From assembly GCA_900473045.1 (NCBI GenBank), contig UCKS01000014.1, positions 1 to 64,000 of the forward strand: a DNA stretch of 64,000 nt, in the 5' to 3' direction. This stretch comes from Hyphomicrobiales bacterium (GTDB taxonomy: Bacteria > Pseudomonadota > Alphaproteobacteria > Rhizobiales > Rhizobiaceae). A program made the translations under genes and the position numbers. Numbering within the stretch: position 1 is the stretch's first letter; each line of letters opens with the position of its first letter. The notes beneath the pieces were generated by a model. It saw only the letters and a list, made by a program, of their open reading frames with translations, searched no databases and was not told where the DNA came from. This document shows, piece after piece, positions 9,301 through 17,316 of this stretch.

Positions 9301-9631
9301 CGCCATCGACCGCAACGACCTGCCCGCCGCGATGGCTTACGCGCTCAGCAATCGCGAAACCAAGCTCGAAATCGACGGTTTCAACAAGGCGGTGACCGAA
9401 CGTTTCGGGGAGCGCACGTTGTTGAGCAACGCTGGCCGTGAGCCCTCCGGAAAACTGTATGAAGAGCTCACCAAGGGCATGAAGCCGGAACAGAAGGAGG
9501 AGCTCAAACAGGCCTGGCCGGTGATGCGGACAGCGCAACAGCTCTCCGCCCATGAGCGCACCGTTAATTCGCTAAAGCTGGCCGAGGAACAGCGTCTAAT
9601 CCAGCGCCAGGCGCCGGTGCAGAAGCAATGA
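6329..9631 (+). CDS. traA: TraA, relaxase-helicase
   Basis: TraA (1100 residues) nicks oriT and unwinds the transferred strand. The N-terminal MobA/MobL (MOBQ) domain has a Tyr-containing start ([14 protein letters not shown]) and the metal-binding motif NPHIHLMTT near residue 140. A superfamily I helicase follows: Walker [11 protein letters not shown] near residue 405, Walker B IFVMDEAG, and [11 protein letters not shown] near residue 695. A helical C-terminal region completes the Ti-type protein. I start at GTG 6329 ([14 protein letters not shown]) with GGAG 11 bases upstream. Longer readings would cross oriT. The stop overlaps the traF ATG (ATGA). Confidence 0.95.
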   Translation: MAIAHFSASIVSRGSGRSAVLSAAYRHCAKMEYEREARTIDYTRKQGLLHEEFLAPADAPKWVRSLTTDRSVAGASEAFWNKVEAFEKRADAQLARDLTIALPLELSAEQNIALIRDFVEQHILAKGMVADWVYHDNPGNPHIHLMTTLRPLYDDGFGSKKVAVIGEDGQPVRTKSGKILYELWAGSTDDFNVLRDGWFERLNHHLAIGGVDIRIDGRSYEKQGIDLEPTIHLGVGAKAIERKAEQKGVRPELERIELNEQRRSENTRRILRNPAIVLDLITREKSVFDERDIAKVLHRYIDDPGVFQQLMLKIILNPDVLRLQRDTIDFTTGDKLPARYSTRAMIRLEATMARQAMWLSNREGRGVLHSALDATFRRHERLSDEQKAAIERIAGPARIAAVVGRAGAGKTTMMKAAREAWELAGYRVVGGALAGKAAEGLEKEAGIESRTLASWELRWNRGRDGLDDKTIFVMDEAGMVASKQMAGFVDAAARAGAKIVLVGDPEQLQPIEAGAAFRAIVDRIGYAELETIYRQREDWMRKASLDLARGNVEKALSAYGANIRITGERLKAEAVERLIADWNQDYDQTKTTLILAHLRRDVRMLNTMARGKLVERGIVGEGHVFRTADGERRFDAGDQIVFLKNEGSLGVKNGMIGHVMEAAANRIVATVGEGDQRRQVIVEQRFYNNLDHGYATTIHKSQGATVDRVKVLASLSLDRHLTYVAMTRHREDLQLYYGTRSFSFNGGLAKVLSRKNAKETTLDYERGQLYREALRFAEARGLHIVQVARTLVRDRLDWTLRQKAKLVDLGQRLAAFAVRFGIFQIPDTPTMKEAAPMVAGIKTFSGSVADTVGDKLGDDPVLKRQWEEVSARFAYVFADPETAFRSMNFDTVLADKEMAKQVLRKLEVEPASIGPLKGKTGILATWSEREARRIAEVNVPALKRDLGQYLRMRETATQRLQTDEQALRQRVSIDIPALSPAARVVLEQVRDAIDRNDLPAAMAYALSNRETKLEIDGFNKAVTERFGERTLLSNAGREPSGKLYEELTKGMKPEQKEELKQAWPVMRTAQQLSAHERTVNSLKLAEEQRLIQRQAPVQKQ

Positions 9632-10158
9632 AGCGGCGATCGGTTATCCTGTTTTTGACCGGCGCTGCCGTCGTCATGTCCGCACTGGCGGCGACTGGGT
9701 TCACGGGCGGCTACCGGCTAAACCTGACCCCAAGCGAGCCGCTCGGCCTCTGGCGTATCGAGAAGCTTCAGCGTCCGGTCTCTATCGGCGATCTGGTGTT
9801 TTTATGCCCGCCCACGACAGCCGTTTTCGAAGAGGCGCGGCGGCGCGGATACCTGCGCCGAGGGCTGTGCCCCAGCGGATTTGCGCCGCTCATAAAGTCG
9901 GTCGCCGCACTTCCCGGACAGCGTGTCGACATCACCAATCACGTGCTCATCGATGGTCGCCTGGTTCCCGCATCGTCTGTGTGGCGCACGGACGGCGAGG
10001 GCAGGGCAATCAACCCCGATCCCGGCGGTGTCGTGCCGCCGCACCATCTGTTTCTTCACTCACCGTTTGCGAGTTCTTATGACAGCAGATATTTTGGTCC
10101 GGTTCCAGATTCCGGTCTTCTCGGTCTGGCGCGGCAGGTCCTCACCTTCGATCCGTGA
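9628..10158 (+). CDS. traF: TraF, S26-type maturation protease
   Basis: TraF (176 residues) is a signal-peptidase-like serine protease of the inner membrane. In related systems it processes and cyclises the TrbC pilin. It has an N-terminal hydrophobic anchor ([20 protein letters not shown]), the catalytic Ser in [10 protein letters not shown] (residue 36) and the Lys in [12 protein letters not shown] (residue 90). The ATG overlaps the traA stop by 4 bases, so translation is probably coupled. Its likely substrate, TrbC, is encoded near 63.2 kb in this window. Confidence 0.92.
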   Translation: MKRRSVILFLTGAAVVMSALAATGFTGGYRLNLTPSEPLGLWRIEKLQRPVSIGDLVFLCPPTTAVFEEARRRGYLRRGLCPSGFAPLIKSVAALPGQRVDITNHVLIDGRLVPASSVWRTDGEGRAINPDPGGVVPPHHLFLHSPFASSYDSRYFGPVPDSGLLGLARQVLTFDP

Positions 10159-10174
10159 TCGCGGTGGCGATCAT

Positions 10175-11374
10175 ATGACTGGTCGCTGGAAATCCATCCT
10201 GCTGATCATCGCGGCCATTGCCTGCGGCTGGGTCGGCTGGAGCGGCGAGGTGCTTCTTCTTCCGCTCGCCATGTTCTTTCCTTTGCTCTGGGCGATTTCG
10301 TCGTCACGCTCGATCGCAGCGCTTGTGGCGGCGAGCTATTTCCTGGCCGCCTCCCGCGGGTTGCCGCAGGGTGTGACCAACTTCTATAGCGCCGATCTCT
10401 GGCCGGGGCTTTTGCTCTGGGTAGTGGCTTCCGCATCCTTCGTCGCTGTCCATGCGGTGTTTTGGACGAAACCTCGTGGCGAAAACGCTTCCGAGAGAAA
10501 AGGAACGGATGCGGCGAGGGCGCTACGCTATCTTATCGTGATCGTGCTTATGGCGCTGCCGCCCTTCGGTATCACTGGTTGGGCGCATCCCCTGACGGCT
10601 GCCGGAGTGCTGTTTCCCGGTTGGGGATGGTGGGGGCTTGTCGCGACCGCGATCCTGTTGGTCCTCATGACCGGTCGAAGATGGCAAATCGCGGTCGCAG
10701 TCCTCGGAGGACTTCACGTCTGGTCCCCCACGAACTGGACGCCCCCGAAATTAACACCCGGCTGGATCGCCGTCGATCTGAAACAAGGGGGAACCCTCGG
10801 GCGCGATCGCTCGCTGGCCTCTCAACGTGATCTGATTGACACGGTGCGCAAGGCCGCCGAAGCGGGCGAGGATGCTCGTGTCGCGGTGCTGCCCGAAAGT
10901 GCACTCGGCTTCTGGACGCCGACCGTTGCGCGGGTCTGGCAGGAGGGTCTCCGTGGCTCGAACCTCATCGTCATCGCAGGTGCCGCCGTCATCGACCCAC
11001 GGGGCTATGACAATGTCATGTTGGCACTTTCGGCCGACGCGGCAAACGTCCTTTATCGCGAGCGCATGCCGGTGCCGGGTTCGATGTGGCAACCATGGTT
11101 GCGATGGACCGGGCAGGGTGGTGGCGCGGGGGCCGACTTCTTCGCCAATCCGGTGGTCGAGGTTGACGGAGTGAGGATCGCGCCGCTGATCTGCTACGAG
11201 CAGCTCATTCTCTGGCCCGTCCTACAATCGATGTTGCATTCGCCTGAGGTGATCGTTGCCGTTGGCAATGGCTGGTGGACCGAGAACACCGCGATTGTCG
11301 CCATTCAGAAAGCGAGCGCGATCGCTTGGGCTCGGCTCTTCGACCTTCCCATTGTTATGGCATTCAACACATAG
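10175..11374 (+). CDS. traB: TraB, nitrilase-fold membrane protein
   Basis: TraB (399 residues) has about five N-terminal membrane segments (from SILLIIAAIACGWVGW) and a C-terminal carbon-nitrogen hydrolase domain related to apolipoprotein N-acyltransferase. Catalytic candidates are Glu241 in LPESALGFW and Cys340 in APLICYEQL; the position that normally holds the catalytic Lys reads YRERMPVPG. TraB raises transfer efficiency in Ti plasmids but its reaction is unknown. The ATG at 10175 follows GGTGG and lies 16 bases after traF. Confidence 0.9.
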   Translation: MTGRWKSILLIIAAIACGWVGWSGEVLLLPLAMFFPLLWAISSSRSIAALVAASYFLAASRGLPQGVTNFYSADLWPGLLLWVVASASFVAVHAVFWTKPRGENASERKGTDAARALRYLIVIVLMALPPFGITGWAHPLTAAGVLFPGWGWWGLVATAILLVLMTGRRWQIAVAVLGGLHVWSPTNWTPPKLTPGWIAVDLKQGGTLGRDRSLASQRDLIDTVRKAAEAGEDARVAVLPESALGFWTPTVARVWQEGLRGSNLIVIAGAAVIDPRGYDNVMLALSADAANVLYRERMPVPGSMWQPWLRWTGQGGGAGADFFANPVVEVDGVRIAPLICYEQLILWPVLQSMLHSPEVIVAVGNGWWTENTAIVAIQKASAIAWARLFDLPIVMAFNT

Positions 11375-11386
11375 GGAGTACCTGGG

Positions 11387-12013
11387 ATGCTCGATGCCGT
11401 TCTTATCCATCAATGCGCCGATCCTTCCCTCAAGCCTGCTATCGTTGAGCAGTTCATCGCGAAAGCCGGATCGCAGGACCCGCTGGCCGTCACCGTGCGC
11501 TCCGACAAACGGGTGGTGCTTGTGCCGAAGCCGACAACACCCGAAGAGGCACTGGCTCTGATCCGCGACAATCTCGGTCGCAACACGGTTCGCGTGGGTA
11601 TCACCCAGTATCCGGCAGGCCTCGGCATCGTCGAGGCCGGTCAGCTGAAGCCGGAGATGGTCGAGCCGTGTGAGAATATTCGCATGGGGACGGCGCTGTT
11701 TGCAAAAGTCTACCGTATCGTCACGAAGTGGTATGGTAATCCAACGGCGAAAGATGTCCTGCCTCAGGTCATGGATGATGCGGTCATTGCCTGGCAGACT
11801 GGGTATTTCGAAGGGGTAGCGGTGTTCCGGGCGGAGGATCCAGGGCAGGAGAAAATCACTCGCCCCGCTACGGCCGATCCCGAAGAATCCGAAAATGGCA
11901 ATGACCCTAACAAAGATAACGCCGCGGCTGCAACCGCGACCGACACGGTAGCGTCCGATCCGAACAAGGCAGGCATCAGGATCGATCTCTCGGGGATCGG
12001 CGCAAGGCCTTAA
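11387..12013 (+). CDS. traH: TraH, conjugal transfer protein
   Basis: TraH (208 residues) is the last gene of the traAFBH operon, 12 bases after traB. The N-terminal 150 residues are a compact domain (MLDAVLIHQCADPSLKPAIV to AVIAWQTGYFEGVAVF) resembling Ti-type TraH, which has been compared with VirB1-like transglycosylases. The last 50 residues are Asp/Asn/Ala-rich and look disordered. Its biochemical role is not established. A tra-box-like site lies 9 bases after its stop. Confidence 0.88.
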   Translation: MLDAVLIHQCADPSLKPAIVEQFIAKAGSQDPLAVTVRSDKRVVLVPKPTTPEEALALIRDNLGRNTVRVGITQYPAGLGIVEAGQLKPEMVEPCENIRMGTALFAKVYRIVTKWYGNPTAKDVLPQVMDDAVIAWQTGYFEGVAVFRAEDPGQEKITRPATADPEESENGNDPNKDNAAAATATDTVASDPNKAGIRIDLSGIGARP

Positions 12014-12022
12014 CCAGGACCT

Positions 12023-12040
12023 CTCTGCAGATCTGCAAAG
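12023..12040 (+). promoter_or_regulatory. tra-box-like site upstream of traM
   Basis: CTCTGCAGATCTGCAAAG keeps the full tra box core TGCAGATCTGCA (12026-12037) with imperfect flanks. It lies after traH and about 290 bases before traM. In Ti plasmids traM is activated by TraR, giving a negative feedback loop; this site would serve that purpose. Confidence 0.7.
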
Positions 12041-12329
12041 CGATTGTTCTTCCAATACCCTAGCGGAAACAGTCTGAAGCTTTTATAAGACCGGGCAGGG
12101 CAGTACGCGCTGCCCGGGGGTGTGGAAACCTCTATCTGGCGGTTGGTGTCGGCCGATACGACACCAGAATCCTCTGGCCATTGGCCGGTGGGCCTGCGAC
12201 GTATGTCCAGGTGCTCCGGTGCTAAAGGTCGCAGGACTGTCCAGATACAGTTTCCAACCCCCGGCTTGGGATCAGAGATTAACGTTTGCGGGGGCGCACC
12301 GCAGACAATATCTTAAGGTTGGATCACCA
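12041..12329 (+). promoter_or_regulatory. Leader between tra box and traM, with hairpin
   Basis: No convincing gene is present. A strong inverted repeat, CCGGGCAG (12091-12098) and CTGCCCGG (12110-12117), has no T tract after it, so it is a doubtful terminator for traAFBH. A smaller repeat, TGTCG-N7-CGACA, follows near 12150. If traM is transcribed from the tra box, this would be a long structured 5' leader. Confidence 0.4.
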
Positions 12330-12638
12330 ATGGATTTGAAAGATTCAGCAGTGTCGGACACATGTGAACTGCGCTCGGTGATCGGGCTCACGCGCGGACT
12401 TCCAACTTCAGACATCGAAACGTTGGCGGTGAATGCCATTCGGTTGCACAGGAAGTTCGTCGAAAAGGCGGATCAGTTTTTCCAGGCGCTGCCGGAGGAT
12501 TATAAGAGGGGGAAATCTGTCGGTGGCGAACAGCATCTCGAATACATCGAAGCGATGATCGAGATGCATGCGCAGATGAGCGCGGTTAACACGCTGATCG
12601 GTCTCCTGGGCTACATCCCGAAGGTTTCGGTCAACTAG
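12330..12638 (+). CDS. traM: TraM, TraR antiactivator
   Basis: TraM (102 residues, the usual length) is a helical protein that binds TraR and blocks its activity until quorum is reached. The sequence has the family pattern: TRGLPTSDIETLAVNAIRLH, then RKFVEKADQFFQALP, then a final helix LEYIEAMIEMHAQMSAVNTL. It is convergent with traR, with 8 bases between the stops, the usual arrangement. AAGG precedes the ATG at 12330. Expression is probably raised by TraR through the upstream tra-box-like site. Confidence 0.92.
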   Translation: MDLKDSAVSDTCELRSVIGLTRGLPTSDIETLAVNAIRLHRKFVEKADQFFQALPEDYKRGKSVGGEQHLEYIEAMIEMHAQMSAVNTLIGLLGYIPKVSVN

Positions 12639-12646
12639 CACTGCAC

Positions 12647-13351
12647 CTAGATGAGCCCGGCACGGATGGCCAATGCCACCAGGTGCGGCATTGTATGGAT
12701 CTGGAAGCGCTTTCTCGCCTCCTCAAGTTTGCTTTTCACGGAATTGTATTTGACGCCTTCGAGATCGGCAGCTTCTTCCATCGTCTTTCCGACCGAGATC
12801 CAGTTGAGGTAGGCGGCCTCCTTCGGGTCGAGCCAAGCCGGGTGCTGTGCAGTCGGAGTAAGGGGCAGCAAGGACATGCGGGTGTGAAGCTGCCCAACAG
12901 CAGCGGCTGCCGCGACAGGATCGATATCGCGTTCGAGGTCAATCGAGGATTTTTCAGAAGCGAGCGTGAACATGGAAGTCGATCCGTTGGCAGCTCTAAT
13001 GGGTATGGTGATTCCAGAACGGATCCCGAAATCCGCTGCATGGCCGAAGAACGCCCGCTCCTCCTTCGACAGGTGCCGCCGCTCATCCTCCCCGCTCCAC
13101 GTAAACACCCGCTTCATTGACTTTGCGCGATTTACGATCGGATCGATGGCTTCGAATTTTCGTTTGAAATAGATCGATCGCCATTCGGATGGGTAATTTG
13201 ATGAGGCAATCGTGTGGCCCGGTCGGATGTATAGATAGGCGTAGCCGGAAAAACCCGCTTGATGGGCAAGATGGGTCAAAGCGTCCTTGAGAACATTCTC
13301 ATCGCCCCGAAGCGCAGCAAGGTCGATTAGCTTGTCCAGCCAATGTTGCAT
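12647..13351 (-). CDS. traR: TraR, LuxR-type quorum-sensing activator
   Basis: TraR (234 residues) senses 3-oxo-acyl-homoserine lactone and activates tra, trb and traM promoters. Ligand-pocket residues of the founding protein are conserved: Tyr53, Trp57, Tyr61, Asp70 and Trp85 (RVFTWSGED). The middle motif [11 protein letters not shown] and the C-terminal LuxR helix-turn-helix ([20 protein letters not shown]) are intact. ACGGAG precedes the ATG. The matching synthase gene traI would be expected upstream of trbB, just beyond the right edge. Confidence 0.95.
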   Translation of the reverse strand: MQHWLDKLIDLAALRGDENVLKDALTHLAHQAGFSGYAYLYIRPGHTIASSNYPSEWRSIYFKRKFEAIDPIVNRAKSMKRVFTWSGEDERRHLSKEERAFFGHAADFGIRSGITIPIRAANGSTSMFTLASEKSSIDLERDIDPVAAAAAVGQLHTRMSLLPLTPTAQHPAWLDPKEAAYLNWISVGKTMEEAADLEGVKYNSVKSKLEEARKRFQIHTMPHLVALAIRAGLI

Positions 13352-13661
13352 ATTTTACTCCGTAAATTGTCATGTGGGACAGGTCACAAGGCACTCCTCC
13401 CCAAGTGTTTTTAAATATAAATACAAGTCTAGATTGCATAACCCTTTTTATGGAACTGCGCTATGCAACGCGCAAGCTCGAACGTAAAAATCAATTCTGC
13501 CAAAGTAGCGCTAATGCCTCTCAAAGAATGAAGATGAACGGCGGGTACGCTGGCCATTGTGAAAAGTTATTGCTCTTGAAGGAATTTGAACCTTGGATCT
13601 ACGCTTCAATTTACCTAACCCAATGAATACAGTAAGTGGCATCCGTCTTTCTTCCGCAGGT
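13352..13661. promoter_or_regulatory. AT-rich traR upstream region
   Basis: About 310 bases without a convincing gene. An AT-rich tract (AAATATAAATAC near 13415) is a plausible traR promoter on the minus strand. No tra box or opine-regulator site could be recognised. This is the left edge of the cargo. Confidence 0.4.
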
Positions 13662-14324
13662 CTAGCGAAAGAAGCTTCGAAAACGGTCATTATCGGAGAT
13701 GACTGTCTTTGCGGGAAAAGGCGCCTCGTTGGAGCCGAACGGCATCTGCGCGCGTAATCTCCAGGTCTCAGGTATGTTCCAATGCCTTTTTATCTTTGCG
13801 TCAACCAGCGGGTTATAATGCTGCAGACTAGCTCCAATTCCGATGCCCGCGAGCGCGATCCAGACCGAAAGTTGGGCCATTCCAGAGGCTTGCTCTGACC
13901 AATCTGGGAAGTGATCAGCGTATAGGGGCCACTGATCTTGTAAGATCCTGATCACATTCCGGTCCTCGAAGAAAAGAACAGCTCCTGCTCCAGCTGCAAA
14001 GCTGTCGATCTTTCTAAAGGAGTGCTTCTTAGCTTCTCCTTCGACGATATGACTCAACTCCGACTTCACAATATCCCAGAGTTTTTGATTTTCCTCGCGA
14101 TGCAGGATCACAACCCGCGAACTCTGCGAGTTAAACGCCGAGGGTGATAGGCGAACCGCCTCGCGAATAAGTGCATCGATCTCCTCGTCGGGAAGGGCGA
14201 TGTTTTTGCCAAGTGAATACTGCGTTCGACGTTTTGCAAGAAGTTGCGCCACCATAATGCGACTAGCGGATTTTTCGTTTGGCAGCTCCAATTTAATCTC
14301 CTGGTTTTCTGTCGAAACAAGCAT
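13662..14324 (-). CDS. Nitroreductase family oxidoreductase
   Basis: This 220-residue protein has the nitroreductase pattern: an N-terminal RRTQYSLGKN segment, REAVRLSPSAFNSQSSRVVI for FMN binding, and a C-terminal LAGIGIGASLQHYNPLVD. Family members are FMN-dependent and reduce nitroaromatics, quinones or enones with NAD(P)H. The ATG at 14324 removes an atypical N-terminal stretch; an alternative begins 33 bases earlier. It is divergent from the LysR gene at 14686, a likely regulator. Substrate unknown. Confidence 0.85.
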   Translation of the reverse strand: MLVSTENQEIKLELPNEKSASRIMVAQLLAKRRTQYSLGKNIALPDEEIDALIREAVRLSPSAFNSQSSRVVILHREENQKLWDIVKSELSHIVEGEAKKHSFRKIDSFAAGAGAVLFFEDRNVIRILQDQWPLYADHFPDWSEQASGMAQLSVWIALAGIGIGASLQHYNPLVDAKIKRHWNIPETWRLRAQMPFGSNEAPFPAKTVISDNDRFRSFFR

Positions 14325-14685
14325 GAGGCCTGGATCGCCGACGCAATAGCCCGTCAAGGCGAAACCCGTTGTTGCGGAATTACGAACGACGTCGGCACGC
14401 CCTTACTGCGTGGATAAAGTTCGGGCGGCTAACGCGGGAGAGTTCCGAGGCGAAGGGCCACCCTCCCTTCCCAAAGTCGACCATAATGCCGGGTCAACCT
14501 CGCCTCCTATCGCGGCGGTTGACAGTGATCTTCACCAGGACTGTAACTTGGCGGTTCCGTTAATTCAGCTCGGCCCTCTCATGTTGCTGAAGTACATTAG
14601 TGCGACCGCGGGGCGAATTGGGAACTTGACAATATTTAATGCCCCGTGTTGCAGTAGCCGCAATTACTGGAGGGGGGTGTTGTTG
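14325..14685. promoter_or_regulatory. Divergent intergenic region, nitroreductase and LysR
   Basis: About 360 bases with no supported gene. A TTGACA (14625-14630) could be a -35 element towards the LysR gene, but no good -10 follows at standard spacing. I see no clear inverted repeat for LysR binding. Confidence 0.3.
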
Positions 14686-15585
14686 ATGGCGGAACCCGAG
14701 TCTGTTGAGATCTTGGATCTAATCTCTTTCATTCGGGTGGTCGAAACCGGTAGTATCGCGGGTGCGGCCAGCCGTTTGGGGATTGCCAAATCGATCGTCA
14801 GTCGCCGCATCAGTCGTCTAGAAAATTTTCTAGGTGCAACACTACTCACACGTTCCCAAAAGGGAACATCTCTCACAGATGTTGGCCGTGAGTATCATGT
14901 GCGAGCAGCTTCTGGGCTGGCCGAGTTAGAGTCCGCGCAGGAAATGGTTGTGAGGTCAACGACCGAAGCATCCGGTCAGGTTAGAATTTCGGTTCCCGTA
15001 GCATTCGGAGAGTTCTGTCTCGCTCCACTGCTGGCAGAGTTCGCCCTCCTCCATCCACGGATCCATTTCGATGTCCGCTTTGAAGACCGTCAGCCGGATC
15101 TTGTCGCCGAGGCGTATGACTTGGCGGTAAGGATCGGAAGCATCCCTGATTCCGTGCTGATTACGAGAAAACTTGCAAAGGTCCGTTGGGCTGTCGTCGC
15201 CAGTCCCTCCTATCTAGAAGCCAGAGGGCGCCCCTCAAAGCCCGCTGAACTGGCTGCGCATGACGCCATACTCTACTCCCTCGATACGGTCAGCTGGCGT
15301 TTTCATGGTCCGGATGGGTGGGAACAAGTCCGCGTGAACTCACAATTTCGCACAGACAATGGTCAAATGATGCTTGCCGCCGCGCGCGGCGGACTTGGTA
15401 TCGTGGTACTGCCGATCTTCATGGTTCAAGGTCCCCTGGATGCGGGAGAACTTGAGATCGTTGTGCCCGGTTATCAGCACGAAGGTGCTGATCTCCACAT
15501 TTTGATGCCACCGGCACGCGCCGGAATAGCTCGGGTGCGTGCACTTGTGAACTTTTTGTATGAGAAATTCGAACGTGAGGTCTGA
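14686..15585 (+). CDS. LysR family transcriptional regulator
   Basis: A 299-residue LysR protein. The N-terminal winged helix-turn-helix is LISFIRVVETGSIAGAASRL followed by GIAKSIVSRRISRLE; the rest is the two-lobed effector domain (VRISVPVAFGEFCLAPLLAE, then FDVRFEDRQPDLVAEAYDLA). It is of the CrgA/DmlR-like kind common near oxidoreductase genes. AGGGGGG lies 8-10 bases before the ATG. It probably controls the divergent nitroreductase. Confidence 0.9.
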   Translation: MAEPESVEILDLISFIRVVETGSIAGAASRLGIAKSIVSRRISRLENFLGATLLTRSQKGTSLTDVGREYHVRAASGLAELESAQEMVVRSTTEASGQVRISVPVAFGEFCLAPLLAEFALLHPRIHFDVRFEDRQPDLVAEAYDLAVRIGSIPDSVLITRKLAKVRWAVVASPSYLEARGRPSKPAELAAHDAILYSLDTVSWRFHGPDGWEQVRVNSQFRTDNGQMMLAAARGGLGIVVLPIFMVQGPLDAGELEIVVPGYQHEGADLHILMPPARAGIARVRALVNFLYEKFEREV

Positions 15586-15601
15586 TGGGAATTGCCGACT
15601 T

Positions 15602-15625
15602 ACGAGTTCGATAACTCGTGGTTTT
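15602..15625 (+). terminator. Terminator after the LysR gene
   Basis: ACGAGTT and AACTCGT form a perfect 7-bp stem with a CGAT loop, followed by GGTTTT. It starts 17 bases after the LysR stop. Confidence 0.7.
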
Positions 15626-16009
15626 CTTCGCATTGGCGCTACGACCTGGCTCAAATTCGCTAAGAGAATCCTGTCATTCTCTACGGCGTTCTCCCCGTAA
15701 AATTAGCTAAAGCTCATTTCCACTGGGACCGCGATGCGCTCCCGGAGGGTAGTGATAGGCGGGAACGCGGCCGAAGAGTTCCTTACTTTCTGTAGCTGGG
15801 CAACGCGGCTTCGTGTCGAGCGCGTGCGGCAGAATATTGCAAGAGCTGGAAAAGAGAACGCTCTGCAAAACGACGCTTTCGGTTTTCCGGTGTTGCCAGA
15901 ATCTGAACTTAACGTTCCGGATAGCCATACTTTCGAATGGCTAAGATCCGTTCAATATCGTTTTCAGCCAAGCGAGAACGCTTCGCTCAAACTGAACAAG
16001 GAACCAAAA
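15626..16009. promoter_or_regulatory. Region upstream of the GDYY genes, with inverted repeat
   Basis: No gene is supported here. At 15918-15950 there is an inverted repeat, CGGAT/TAGCCAT ... ATGGCTA/ATCCG, with an 8-base spacer between the inner arms, 60 bases upstream of the first GDYY gene. It could be an operator or a transcript hairpin. Confidence 0.4.
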
Positions 16010-16252
16010 ATGTTCAACTCAAAAACACTATTCGCCGCCGCTGCCCTTCTGGCATTTCCTGCGTCCGGCGCCGCAATAGCTGAAGGCGACTACTACCAGG
16101 GACTCGCTGGCCAGCAAGTAACTTTCATTGACCCGTTGCAGACCAGTAACAATAGCGACCGCAACGTAAATCGGAGCGACTTTCTCTTGCTGACATCGGG
16201 CCAGACAATCGACAGCGGCGATTACTACCACGGCGCAAGCCGCCCGATCTAG
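16010..16252 (+). CDS. Small exported GDYY-repeat protein 1
   Basis: The 80-residue product starts with a signal peptide (MFNSKTLFAAAALLAFPASG, cleavage near AIA). The mature part begins EGDYYQG and ends SGDYYHGASRPI, with a polar middle (FIDPLQTSNNSDRN). The next gene encodes a paralogue with the same ends. AAGGA lies 7-8 bases before the ATG. No known domain is recognised; the mature peptide would be about 56 residues in the periplasm or outside the cell. The two genes are 80 bases apart and probably cotranscribed up to the terminator at 16576. Confidence 0.7.
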   Translation: MFNSKTLFAAAALLAFPASGAAIAEGDYYQGLAGQQVTFIDPLQTSNNSDRNVNRSDFLLLTSGQTIDSGDYYHGASRPI

Positions 16253-16332
16253 TCAAGCAGATCATTCACGACCCCGGCATTCCGCGCGCAGGTAGCAACT
16301 TGGCACGGAAGCCATAGCTTCAAGGAATCGAT

Positions 16333-16563
16333 ATGATTACCAAGTCTCTCAACCTCAGTGCCGCTCTCGCAGCCTTCTTCGCGTATGCGGGCACCGCGGT
16401 CGCGGATGGCGATTACTACGTAGGTGCTTCCAGGCACGCGGATAGCCACATTGACCGCATGCCGACGAACAGCGTTGGCGACCGCGGTTACGTCCTTCGG
16501 CAAGACACGCAACCCAAGGCAGATAGCGGTGATTACTACGAGGGAGTGGAGCGTCCGCGATAA
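16333..16563 (+). CDS. Small exported GDYY-repeat protein 2
   Basis: The 76-residue protein has a signal peptide (MITKSLNLSAALAAFFAYAG, cleavage near TAVA) and a mature part of about 52 residues. It begins DGDYYVGASR and ends SGDYYEGVERPR, the same frame as its upstream paralogue, while the middles differ (HIDRMPTNSV versus FIDPLQTSNN, sharing only ID and a few positions). AAGGAA lies 7 bases before the ATG. Function unknown. Conservation of the ends suggests the GDYY motifs matter, for example for binding or assembly. Confidence 0.7.
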   Translation: MITKSLNLSAALAAFFAYAGTAVADGDYYVGASRHADSHIDRMPTNSVGDRGYVLRQDTQPKADSGDYYEGVERPR

Positions 16564-16575
16564 CCACCAAGGAAA

Positions 16576-16610
16576 AGCGAAGGCCAGCGGCTCCGCAGCT
16601 GGCCTTCGCT
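16576..16610 (+). terminator. Strong hairpin after the GDYY genes
   Basis: AGCGAAGGCCAGC and GCTGGCCTTCGCT form a perfect 13-bp stem with a 9-base loop, 13 bases after the second GDYY stop. The T tract is poor (GATTCT), but stem strength and position support a terminator. Confidence 0.7.
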
Positions 16611-16736
16611 GATTCTGGCTTGATGTAGGCGTCCATCCCAAGAGTAGCCGAATTCGGCGGTGCTCAGATCCCCTAAACTGGATATTCTAACTGTAATTTC
16701 TCGCGGTATTTCCCGGCTGGGAAAGGGAGCGGAAGC

Positions 16737-16799
16737 ATGAGGGCATCGAGGTTCTCAGACGCTCACAAAGCGCAATTTGTGAAGCAGGGCGATGACGGT
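16737..16799 (+). pseudogene. IS3-family orfA remnant
   Basis: The first 21 codons from the ATG read as the start of an IS3-type transposase orfA (SRFSDAHKAQFVKQGDDG, matching the family pattern RF-DA-KA-x(3)-KQG-x-DG). The expected continuation with the helix-turn-helix is missing, and the sequence runs directly into an unrelated remnant on the other strand. Confidence 0.45.
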
Positions 16800-17060
16800 G
16801 CCGGAAACGGCGCACGTCACCTGCTTCCGCCGAAATCGTCTAAGCAGCAATCGGTCCATCCCGGGGATTTGCACAGGAGTTGATAAACCTGATGGTCTGC
16901 CAGCAGCGACCGAGCGATTTGCTCGATGCGATTTCGTTCGCGGATTAGGCTTCGCCCTTGGCCAATAAATTCGCGGAACATGCTGATCGCGACGGCGTCT
17001 TCGGCTACACGCAGCGCGCTGGAGCGCCAGGACTGGTGATCGAGGAGGGTGGCGACCCAC
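16790..17060 (-). pseudogene. Decayed IS110/IS116-like transposase fragment
   Basis: Read on the minus strand, about 65 codons are open (FREFIGQGRSLIRERNRIEQ, then LLADHQVYQLLCKSPG). After a frameshift comes GPIAA, a stop, then ISAEAGDVRRFRHR. This matches the C-terminal Transposase_20 pattern of IS110-type elements (L-x-IPGIGP ... AEAGD-x-RRF). Two frame changes and a stop show it is dead. The N-terminal DEDD domain is absent or unrecognisable. 17061-17316 holds no other recognisable gene. Confidence 0.5.
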
Positions 17061-17316
17061 AGTCGCTAGCCTCGGAAGCTATGGCCTCAGGAACGATCGC
17101 GAAGCTTGCGGATCGACTGAAGCGGCGCGGTCGTGTGGCGCAATGGAGACATCTTCACCATCGCACAAACCTGAGGCCGTGATGCCAGGAGTTGAAACGA
17201 TGAGGCTCGCGATCCCATCGTCGATCTTCGAAGGCCAGGGCCTACCATGAGACCGCAAGATCAGATGATCTTACCCGTAGGACGGAGCGCACTCGACAAC
17301 GTTTTGCCTTTGTCTT

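Noticed and set aside
11222-12055. 277-codon minus-strand frame across traB and traH
   Set aside because: It overlaps two well-supported tra genes and crosses a tra-box-like site; composition is not protein-like.
12091-12117. Hairpin after traH as an intrinsic terminator
   Set aside because: The stem is strong but followed by GGGTGTGG with no T tract; kept only as a structural element of the traM leader.
16692-16714. A GTAA-like repeat (TGTAATTTCTC then GCGGTATTTCCC)
   Set aside because: The second half lacks GTAA and the spacing is not exactly 11; it lies next to an IS3 remnant rather than a suitable gene. Not counted with the four tandem GTAA sites.
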